Shown piece after piece: positions 1-5,303 of a stretch of DNA of 6,058 bases. Both the position numbers and the translations under genes were made by a program. Under the pieces are notes generated by a model, which saw only the letters and a list, made by a program, of their open reading frames with translations, was not told the DNA's origin and searched no databases. The first letter of the stretch is position 1. Every line of letters starts with the position of its first letter. Source of the stretch: an uncultured Traorella sp. (GTDB lineage Bacteria; Bacillota_I; Bacilli_A; Erysipelotrichales; Erysipelotrichaceae); assembly GCA_945919165.1 (NCBI GenBank), contig CAMEIZ010000109.1, positions 1 to 6,058 of the forward strand, read 5' to 3'.

Positions 1-1179
1 GCCAAACCTGAAAAAAGACAGATTGCCGGTGGTCTTTTACTGTCAGCTGCCTTAACAAGTATGCTGACTGGTATTACAGAACCTTTGGAATTCACTTTCC
101 TTTTTGTAGCTCCGCTTCTTTATGTCATTCATTGTATATTTGCGGGTTTGGCTTATATGCTGATGCATATCTTCCAAGTAGGTGTCGGTATGACTTTCTC
201 AGGAGGTTTGATTGACCTTTCCTTATTTGGTATTTTACAGGGAAATGCGAAAACAAACTGGTACTGGATTGTCTTGATCGGTATTATTTACTTTATCGTT
301 TATTACTTTGTCTTCAGCTTTTTGATCAAAAAAATGAATTTGAAAACTCCTGGACGTGAAGATGAAAATGAAGAAACCAAGCTTTATACACGTGCTGATG
401 TTAATGCTCGCAATGAAAATACACCAGCAGGCAATCATGATTCCATGAGTGCCATGATCGTCAAAGGATTAGGCGGAAAGGAGAACATTTCTGATGTCGA
501 CTGCTGTGCGACTCGTCTTCGTATTACCGTTTTTGATGCTTCAAAAGTCAGTGAAGATGTCTTAAAAGCAACGGGTGCTGCCGGTGTAGTCTTTAAGGGA
601 AAAGGCGTTCAGATTATTTATGGACCAAAAGTTACTGTTATCAAATCAAATCTTGAAGATTATCTGCAAAATCCAAATGCCCAACAGGAAGAAGTCAATA
701 TCATTGAAGAAGTTAAAAATACTGAAACAAAAGAAGTCTTTGTTTCCCCTCTAACAGGAGAAATGAAACTGATCAGTGAAGCTCCTGATGAAACCTTTGC
801 ACAAAAGATGATGGGGGATGGGATTGTTATTTTCCCAACTGATGGTAATGTTGTTGCCCCATGTGATGGTACTGTAAAAATGATCTTCCCTACGAAGCAT
901 GCCATTGGTATTGAAAGTCAGGATGGGGTTGAATTATTGCTTCATATTGGGATTGACACCGTAAAACTGAACGGTGAAGGCTTTGATGTTTGTGTAGAAG
1001 TAGATCAAAAAATTAAAAAGGGTGACAAACTCATGTCTTTTGATTTACAATATATTCAAGAACATGCTAAAAGTGATGCCAGTGTACTTGTTTTTACCAA
1101 CTTGTCAAATGATCAGCATCTTCAACTGATGAAGCTTGGAGATGTTCATACAAACGAAGAAATTATCAAAGTTTCCTAA
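1..1179 (+). CDS. PTS glucose/glucoside-family transporter, EIICBA, 3' part (5' end outside window)
   Basis: This membrane permease of the PEP-dependent phosphotransferase system imports a sugar and phosphorylates it on entry. The reading frame is open from base 1, so the gene starts upstream; the ATG at 61 is internal. Counting visible residues from base 1, the end of the EIIC channel domain (about 1-115) carries the family motif GITEPLEF and several hydrophobic helices. A charged linker follows. The EIIB domain (about 148-222) has the phosphocysteine motif CATRLR, with the active Cys codon at 505-507. The EIIA domain (about 245-392) has both family histidines: KHAIGIES (His codon 898-900) and the phosphorylated one in LLHIGIDTV (His codon 943-945). 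All phosphotransfer residues seen are intact. The C-B-A order fits the glucose/glucoside/N-acetylglucosamine superfamily. The GlcT-like regulator next door favours glucose, but the substrate cannot be fixed because most of EIIC is missing. It is probably co-transcribed with the downstream antiterminator. Confidence 0.93.
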   Translation, partial: AKPEKRQIAGGLLLSAALTSMLTGITEPLEFTFLFVAPLLYVIHCIFAGLAYMLMHIFQVGVGMTFSGGLIDLSLFGILQGNAKTNWYWIVLIGIIYFIVYYFVFSFLIKKMNLKTPGREDENEETKLYTRADVNARNENTPAGNHDSMSAMIVKGLGGKENISDVDCCATRLRITVFDASKVSEDVLKATGAAGVVFKGKGVQIIYGPKVTVIKSNLEDYLQNPNAQQEEVNIIEEVKNTETKEVFVSPLTGEMKLISEAPDETFAQKMMGDGIVIFPTDGNVVAPCDGTVKMIFPTKHAIGIESQDGVELLLHIGIDTVKLNGEGFDVCVEVDQKIKKGDKLMSFDLQYIQEHAKSDASVLVFTNLSNDQHLQLMKLGDVHTNEEIIKVS

Positions 1180-1197
1180 TCATTAGGAGGGGATAGA

Positions 1198-2031
1198 ATG
1201 TTTGAAATTAGTAAAGTATTAAATCATAATGCCATTGTTGTCTTAAAAAATGATCAGGAATATCTGATCATGGAAAAAGGAATTGGTTTTGGAAAAAAAG
1301 CCGGTGAAAAAATCAATCTTTCTGAAACTGCAATCCTTTATAAGCTTCAGAAAGAAAATGAACGAAATGCTTCCATTGACAAAATCAATCCGATCTTTTT
1401 GGAAATCACTCATGAACTCTTAGAATACGCTCAAAAGACACTTGGCGACATTGATCCAAACATTCTATTACCATTAAGTGACCATATTGCTTTTGCCATT
1501 GAAAGAATTCGAAATAATCTTGTTATTTCCAATCCTTTTGCCAATGAAATCCGTGTCATGAACCCCGAAGAATACCAGGCTGCAAAGCAGGTAAAAAAGA
1601 TTATTTATGACAGACTCGGCATTGAAATCAATGACGATGAAATTGGTTATATCACCTTGCATCTGCATAGTGCCAGAAGTAATGAAAAAGTTGATGAAGG
1701 TATGCAGGCAGCTATTATCATTAATGAAAGTATCAAACTCATCGAAGATACTTTTCAGACTCACATCAATGTTTATTCGCTTGCTTACAGCCGTCTTTTA
1801 ACGCATATGAAATATATGCTGATACGCATTAAAACAGATGAAAAACTCAATCTGGATATGGATGACTATGTTCAATCAAGATTTCCAAGAGCCTATGATG
1901 TTGCTGAAAAGATTTTGCTGCGTGTGGGTAAAGAGCTTCATCATACCATACCGCGTATTGAAATTGGCTATTTAGGTCTTCATATACAGCGTATCTGTGA
2001 TATTAACCCAAAAGAAAGCCTTGCTGACTGA
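1198..2031 (+). CDS. BglG/GlcT-family transcription antiterminator with two PRD domains
   Basis: This RNA-binding regulator prevents premature termination of PTS gene transcripts when its sugar is available. At 277 residues it has the usual family length. The N-terminal RNA-binding (CAT) domain spans about residues 1-57 and contains the motif KGIGFGKKAGEKI, closer to GlcT than to LicT as I recall them. PRD1 covers about 65-170 and PRD2 about 172-277. All four phosphorylatable PRD histidines appear present: H96 (SDHIAFAIER), H155 (GYITLHLH), H203 (LTHMKYM) and H262 (GYLGLHIQ). By family knowledge, EIIB phosphorylates these to inactivate the protein, and HPr can phosphorylate others to activate it. 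The start is well supported by AGGAGGGG at 1185-1192, five bases before the ATG. The gene follows the PTS gene by 18 bases with no terminator between, so it is likely made from the same transcript and may control its own synthesis. Its RNA target would lie upstream of the permease, outside the window. A LicT/SacT-type role is not excluded. Confidence 0.92.
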   Translation: MFEISKVLNHNAIVVLKNDQEYLIMEKGIGFGKKAGEKINLSETAILYKLQKENERNASIDKINPIFLEITHELLEYAQKTLGDIDPNILLPLSDHIAFAIERIRNNLVISNPFANEIRVMNPEEYQAAKQVKKIIYDRLGIEINDDEIGYITLHLHSARSNEKVDEGMQAAIIINESIKLIEDTFQTHINVYSLAYSRLLTHMKYMLIRIKTDEKLNLDMDDYVQSRFPRAYDVAEKILLRVGKELHHTIPRIEIGYLGLHIQRICDINPKESLAD

Positions 2032-2053
2032 TTCCAGTTAACAAGGCTTTTTC
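2015..2053. terminator. Intrinsic terminator between convergent genes, probably bidirectional
   Basis: A nine-base arm AAAGCCTTG (2015-2023) pairs with CAAGGCTTT (2042-2050). After one C/A mismatch, an inner stem TGACTG (2025-2030) pairs with CAGTTA (2035-2040), including one G-T pair, around a four-base loop. On the plus strand a T-rich tail follows (2048-2060), ending the PTS-antiterminator transcript. On the minus strand the hairpin is followed by CTTTCTTTTGGG, which could also end the tpx transcript. The left arm lies inside the antiterminator coding sequence and the inner stem includes its stop codon. Confidence 0.85.
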
Positions 2054-2545
2054 TTATTTTTTCAATCTGTTTAGTTGTTGAATGACTTTTTCATAATTTG
2101 GCTCACATGAAACATCTTCAACAATTTCCAAATAACGGATTTTATTATCTTCATCGACAATCAAAACACTTCTTGAAAATAACCCAATCTTTTTCATCAA
2201 AAGACCGCTTACCCTTTCAAAATCATGATATCTGAAATCACTTGCAGCTATAATCTTATCAGATCGATTTGCCTGACACCAGCGATCCAGTGCAAATGGA
2301 AGATCCTGTGAGATCGAAATCAGTGTTACATCCTGATCCTGAATATATTCGACAAATTTTGATAATTCCATGGAACATACAGAAGTATCCACACTTGGAA
2401 CACTTAAAATGAGTTTGATTCCTTTCAGCTCATAGCTTCTGATTTCATTCATTTTTGAATCAACTACAACGAAGTCCTTCATTCTGTCATTTACACTGAC
2501 ATTAACATCAACAGGTGTATATTCACCTTTAAATTTTACTTGCAT
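2054..2545 (-). CDS. tpx: Thiol peroxidase (Tpx), atypical 2-Cys peroxiredoxin
   Basis: This cytoplasmic peroxiredoxin reduces hydrogen peroxide and organic peroxides and is recycled by thioredoxin in characterised relatives. It has 163 residues, close to the usual Tpx length. The peroxidatic cysteine is C57 in the signature PSVDTSVC (family threonine at T54). The resolving cysteine is C90 in DLPFALDRWC, the Tpx arrangement that separates it from AhpC and Bcp. The conserved arginine is probably R125 in LFSRSVLIVDE, and the C-terminal EPNYEKV matches the family's EPDYE block. An extra cysteine sits at C147 (VSCEPNY). The ATG is supported by AAGGAGG at 2550-2556, four bases upstream. The gene appears to be a single transcription unit: the htpG terminator lies upstream, a candidate promoter stands in front, and the shared hairpin at 2015-2053 lies just past the stop. 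No clear PerR box was seen. Confidence 0.94.
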   Translation of the reverse strand: MQVKFKGEYTPVDVNVSVNDRMKDFVVVDSKMNEIRSYELKGIKLILSVPSVDTSVCSMELSKFVEYIQDQDVTLISISQDLPFALDRWCQANRSDKIIAASDFRYHDFERVSGLLMKKIGLFSRSVLIVDEDNKIRYLEIVEDVSCEPNYEKVIQQLNRLKK

Positions 2546-2566
2546 AAGTCCTCCTTCTATATGTTC

Positions 2567-2594
2567 ACTATACTCCGTTTAAAATCAACATCAA
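2567..2594 (-). promoter_or_regulatory. Candidate sigma-A promoter of tpx
   Basis: On the minus strand, TTGATG (2589-2594) and TATAGT (2567-2572) are separated by 16 bases and lie 22 bases upstream of the tpx start codon. Both resemble the housekeeping consensus (TTGACA, TATAAT). The site falls after the htpG terminator, where a new promoter is needed. The region is AT-rich, so the match could be partly chance. Confidence 0.5.
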
Positions 2595-2621
2595 AATAAT
2601 ATGACCAGAAGGTTTTTCGAA

Positions 2622-2652
2622 TAAAAAAAGGAAATCTTAACAAAAGATTTCC
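2622..2652 (-). terminator. Intrinsic terminator of htpG
   Basis: Reading on the minus strand, GGAAATCTT (2644-2652) pairs perfectly with AAGATTTCC (2630-2638) around a five-base loop and is followed directly by seven Ts (2623-2629). It starts eight bases after the htpG stop codon, a textbook position and shape. Confidence 0.93.
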
Positions 2653-2660
2653 CCATTTAT

Positions 2661-4553
2661 TTATTTACTTGCTTCTACCATTAATTCACAAACCGCATTT
2701 GTAAAGGCAATTGGATCTGCAAGATCAAAGCCTTCAATCAGCATTGCCTGATCATAAAGCAGTGATGCATACTGATCAATTTTAGATTTATCCTTAGCAT
2801 AAACGCTTTGTAAGGCATTAAAGATCGCATGATTTGGATTAATTTCCAAAATACGAACAGCTTTCATACCATATGGGTTTCCCTCAGGCATCTGTGAGAG
2901 GACTCTTTCCATTTCAAAACTTATACCTTCATCAGCACTTAAACATACTGGATGTGTTTTTAAACGAGTTGACAGTTTTACATCGCTGACTTTATCTTTT
3001 AAGCTTTCTTTTAATGCTTCCAGAAGATCTTTATTCTCTTCTTTCTTTTCTTCAACCTGTTTCTTTTCTTCTTCACTTTCCAGATTCAAATCTCCCTGAG
3101 CAATATTTTTAAACTTCTTGCCTTCATATTCCATTAAAACCTGAAGAGCAAATTCATCCACATTGTCAGTTAAATAAAGAATTTCATAACCTTTATCTTT
3201 TACCAGTTCAGCACTTGGCAGCTTATCAAGTTTTTCAACATCTTCTCCACTGGCAAAGTAAATTACTTCCTGACCTTCCTTCATACGGTCCACATATTCT
3301 TTTAAAGTAACAAGCTTTTTTTCATAACTGCTGACAAACAGCAACAGATCCTGAAGCATTTCTTTATGAGCACCAAAATCATTATAGACACCATATTTCA
3401 GCTGTAAGCCAAAATTAGCCCAGAATTTTTCATATTCTTCACGTTCATTCATCAGCATTTTTTTCAATTCAGACTGAATCTTCTTTTCAATCTTACCAGC
3501 CATAGCTTTAAGTTGACGATCATGTTGAAGCATTTCACGAGAAATATTCAAACTGAGATCCTGTGAATCAACTAAACCGCGTACAAAACGGAAATGTTCA
3601 GGTATCAGATCACTGGCTTTATCCATGATAAAGACGCCGCTTGAATAAAGCTGTAATCCCTTTTCATAATCCTGTGAATAATAGTTGTAAGGAGCATGAC
3701 TTGGAATAAACAGCAATGCATCAAAGGTAACAGCTCCTTCAACATGACTGTGAATGACCTTTTGAGGATCTTGATAATCATTGAATTTATTTTTGTAGAA
3801 ATCATGATATTCTTCATCCTTTATTTCTGATTTATTTCTTTTCCATAAAGGAACCATTGAATTCAATGTTTTTTCTTCAACAACTAATTTCTTATCCTCT
3901 CCTTCACCCTCTTGTTTTGAAACCATCATCGTAATCGGGTAACGGATATAGTCAGAATATTTGCTGACTAGCATTTCAATCTTAAACTGTTTTGCGTAAT
4001 CTGAATAGTTTTCTTCTTCTGTATCATCTTTTAAGAATAAAGTAATCGTTGTACCTCTTTCAGCTTTTTCACATTCCTCAATGCGATATCCATTGCTGCC
4101 ATCACTTGTCCAGCGATATGCTTTTTCTTCATTATACTTCTTACTTTCTACCACCACTTCTTTAGCAACCATGAAAGCTGCATAGAATCCAACACCAAAT
4201 TGTCCAATGATATCCACATCATCTTTTTTTGTGTCATCAAGCTGCTGTTTGAATGCTAAAGAACCACTCTTGGCGATTGTTCCCAGATTTTCTTCCAGTT
4301 CAGCCTCATTCATACCAATACCATTATCACTGATGACAATTGTTTTATTCTCTTCACTGCTTGAAATACGGATTTTCAAGTTTTCACGGTCTACACCCTT
4401 TTCATTCAATGAAAGATAATTCAGTTTATCCAAGGCATCACTGGCATTGGAAATCAACTCTCTTAAAAAGATTTCTTTGTGTGTGTAGATTGAATTGATC
4501 ATTAAATCAAGCAATCGTTTAGATTCTGCTTTGAATTGTTTATTTCGACTCAT
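2661..4553 (-). CDS. htpG: Molecular chaperone HtpG (bacterial Hsp90)
   Basis: This is the ATP-driven cytosolic chaperone of the Hsp90 family, acting as a homodimer in protein folding and stress survival. It has 630 residues from the chosen ATG, a normal bacterial length. The N-terminal GHKL ATPase domain (about 1-215) shows RELISNASDA with catalytic E32 and N36, SDNGIGM (D76-M81), GTIAKSG (91-97) and the lid motif GQFGVGFYAAF (117-127). The middle domain (about 230-490) has RGLVDSQDLSLNISREMLQ, whose R339 corresponds to the ATP-contacting arginine. A lysine/glutamate-rich segment at 492-523 precedes the C-terminal dimerisation domain. There is no MEEVD tail, as expected in bacteria. The ATG at 4553 is preferred because GGAGG lies five bases upstream and the protein then begins MSRNKQFKAES as in relatives. 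A GTG at 4571 would add six residues but lies inside the operator. A CIRCE element and promoter sit immediately upstream, indicating HrcA heat-shock control. Confidence 0.97.
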   Translation of the reverse strand: MSRNKQFKAESKRLLDLMINSIYTHKEIFLRELISNASDALDKLNYLSLNEKGVDRENLKIRISSSEENKTIVISDNGIGMNEAELEENLGTIAKSGSLAFKQQLDDTKKDDVDIIGQFGVGFYAAFMVAKEVVVESKKYNEEKAYRWTSDGSNGYRIEECEKAERGTTITLFLKDDTEEENYSDYAKQFKIEMLVSKYSDYIRYPITMMVSKQEGEGEDKKLVVEEKTLNSMVPLWKRNKSEIKDEEYHDFYKNKFNDYQDPQKVIHSHVEGAVTFDALLFIPSHAPYNYYSQDYEKGLQLYSSGVFIMDKASDLIPEHFRFVRGLVDSQDLSLNISREMLQHDRQLKAMAGKIEKKIQSELKKMLMNEREEYEKFWANFGLQLKYGVYNDFGAHKEMLQDLLLFVSSYEKKLVTLKEYVDRMKEGQEVIYFASGEDVEKLDKLPSAELVKDKGYEILYLTDNVDEFALQVLMEYEGKKFKNIAQGDLNLESEEEKKQVEEKKEENKDLLEALKESLKDKVSDVKLSTRLKTHPVCLSADEGISFEMERVLSQMPEGNPYGMKAVRILEINPNHAIFNALQSVYAKDKSKIDQYASLLYDQAMLIEGFDLADPIAFTNAVCELMVEASK

Positions 4554-4558
4554 AAATA

Positions 4559-4563
4559 CCTCC
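4559..4563 (-). promoter_or_regulatory. Ribosome binding site fixing the htpG start
   Basis: GGAGG on the minus strand lies five bases before the ATG at 4553. It decides against the in-frame GTG at 4569-4571, which would make this site part of the coding sequence. It is one base away from the CIRCE arm, so folding of the operator in the mRNA could affect access to it. Confidence 0.85.
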
Positions 4564-4564
4564 G

Positions 4565-4591
4565 TTAGCACTCATGATATTTTAGTGCTAA
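4565..4591. promoter_or_regulatory. CIRCE element (HrcA operator) of htpG
   Basis: TTAGCACTC (4565-4573) and TAGTGCTAA (4583-4591) form an inverted repeat with a nine-base spacer. This matches the CIRCE consensus TTAGCACTC-N9-GAGTGCTAA at 17 of 18 arm positions; the one change is T for G at 4583. It sits between the -10 box and the ribosome binding site, the usual place for HrcA repression at or just after the transcription start. HrcA binding is inferred from the motif. Confidence 0.95.
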
Positions 4592-4595
4592 TAGT

Positions 4596-4623
4596 ATTAT
4601 ACACTTCTTTTATCAGAATGCAA
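4596..4623 (-). promoter_or_regulatory. Sigma-A promoter of htpG
   Basis: On the minus strand a perfect TATAAT (4596-4601) is preceded, 16 bases away, by TTGCAT (4618-4623), a weak -35 box. Transcription would start near 4589, inside the CIRCE element. A better-looking TTGACT at 4623-4628 is 21 bases from the -10 box, too far for normal use. Confidence 0.75.
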
Positions 4624-4653
4624 GTCAATTGTTTTGACATATTCTTAAAAATG

Positions 4654-4682
4654 TATAAGAAAAAGAGGTCGAAACCTCTTTT
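4654..4682 (-). terminator. Intrinsic terminator of the lipoprotein gene
   Basis: On the minus strand AAAAGAGGT (4674-4682) pairs with ACCTCTTTT (4661-4669) around a TTCG tetraloop, followed by T-rich TCTTATA. It begins 12 bases after the lipoprotein stop codon and isolates that gene from the htpG promoter downstream. Confidence 0.88.
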
Positions 4683-4694
4683 CTGGAAATTGAA

Positions 4695-5186
4695 TTATTC
4701 TTCTTCAACGTATGCATCAATCAAAGCATCAGTAATTACTTTGATCTGTGCAGCAGCTTCATCATCTACTGTATAATTCACAAAGCCTTCACGAGTCTGA
4801 ACAGTTAATGTAGAATCAATCAGAATCACACGAGCATAATTTGTATCCAATGTCTTATTTAAATCAACAAAGAATAATGCAGTTCCATAAACCTTATCCT
4901 GGTTTTCTGCTTTTTCAAGTTCAAGACCGCTTAATACAGTTTTGATTTCATTTTTCAAATCATCGCTGTCAAGATTTAATTCTACTAATCCGCTAGTTGG
5001 CTTTTCATAGTCAGCAACATAAACACGCACGTTTTCAGTTGCCGTATTGCCTAACTCTTCAGCAAATGTAGCACAATCCAATGTAGTGATTGCTGCTGGT
5101 CCTTCTGGTTTTTCTGGTTCTTTTGGTGTATTGCTGCAGCCTGCAACGACTAACAGTAATGCCAGAGCCGATAAAATTTTTTTCAT
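4695..5186 (-). CDS. Small putative lipoprotein of unknown function
   Basis: I do not recognise a family. The 163-residue product starts with a lipoprotein signal peptide: two lysines (K2, K3), a hydrophobic core (about 4-14) and the lipobox VAGC with C17 as the expected lipidation site. The mature protein would be about 147 residues, anchored on the outside of the membrane. After the lipobox comes a short proline/glutamate/lysine tether (about 20-30), then an acidic globular part with a second cysteine at C38. Alternating hydrophobic stretches such as VRVYVADY (53-60), YGTALFFVDL (100-109) and ARVILIDSTLTV (118-129) suggest beta strands, followed by a C-terminal helix ending in EEE. The start is supported by AGAGGAG at 5194-5200, seven bases upstream. 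It has its own promoter and terminator, so the neighbours give no clue to its role. The overall plan recalls small extracytoplasmic DUF4358-like lipoproteins, but that is only a resemblance from memory. Confidence 0.85.
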   Translation of the reverse strand: MKKILSALALLLVVAGCSNTPKEPEKPEGPAAITTLDCATFAEELGNTATENVRVYVADYEKPTSGLVELNLDSDDLKNEIKTVLSGLELEKAENQDKVYGTALFFVDLNKTLDTNYARVILIDSTLTVQTREGFVNYTVDDEAAAQIKVITDALIDAYVEEE

Positions 5187-5208
5187 TTTGTATCTCCTCT
5201 TCTTTCCT

Positions 5209-5221
5209 GTGTCCTTGACAC
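5209..5221. repeat. Short inverted repeat in the lipoprotein gene leader
   Basis: GTGTC (5209-5213) and GACAC (5217-5221) form a perfect five-base inverted repeat with a three-base spacer. It lies between the predicted -10 box (5228-5233) and the ribosome binding site, at about the expected transcription start. It could be an operator or a hairpin at the mRNA 5' end. It is short enough to be chance. Confidence 0.4.
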
Positions 5222-5264
5222 GCAGTCATTCTATCACTTTTCAGAATAAAAAACCAGTCCTTGA
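5211..5264. repeat. Direct repeat of eight bases flanking the lipoprotein -10 region
   Basis: GTCCTTGA occurs at 5211-5218 and again at 5257-5264, 46 bases apart, on either side of the extended -10 box. The pair could be a split regulator site or coincidence in a low-complexity region. Confidence 0.35.
5228..5236 (-). promoter_or_regulatory. Extended -10 promoter of the lipoprotein gene
   Basis: On the minus strand TGATAGAAT gives a TGn extension (5234-5236) and a TAGAAT -10 box (5228-5233), one mismatch from consensus. No good -35 box lies at the right distance, which is typical of extended -10 promoters. Transcription would start near 5221, about 35 bases before the start codon. Confidence 0.55.
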
Positions 5265-5303
5265 AAAAAAATATAAGAAAATATTAATAGTTTATCTTTA
5301 AAA

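Noticed and set aside
2557..2573. TATA-N7-TATA symmetry upstream of tpx as a regulator site such as a PerR box
   Set aside because: It does not resemble the PerR consensus and such symmetry is common in AT-rich leader DNA.
4569..4571. GTG as the htpG start codon, adding six residues
   Set aside because: It lies inside the CIRCE arm, lacks its own ribosome binding site, and would put the good GGAGG inside the coding sequence; relatives begin at MSRNKQF-like sequence.
4623..4628. TTGACT as the -35 box of htpG
   Set aside because: The distance to the perfect TATAAT is 21 bases, too long; TTGCAT at 16 bases fits better despite a weaker match.
4634..4659. Plus-strand promoter TTGACA ... TATAAG between htpG and the lipoprotein gene
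   Set aside because: The spacing is only 14 bases and it would transcribe antisense into a terminator hairpin with no plus-strand gene beyond.
4495..4776. Plus-strand open frame of 93 codons spanning the htpG start, CIRCE and the lipoprotein end
   Set aside because: It is antisense to two real genes and runs through their regulatory sites; no ribosome binding site or recognisable protein features.
5282..5289. TATTAATA palindrome as terminator of the isocitrate dehydrogenase gene
   Set aside because: The palindrome has no room for a loop and no GC pairs; the T-rich stretch after it lacks a stable hairpin.
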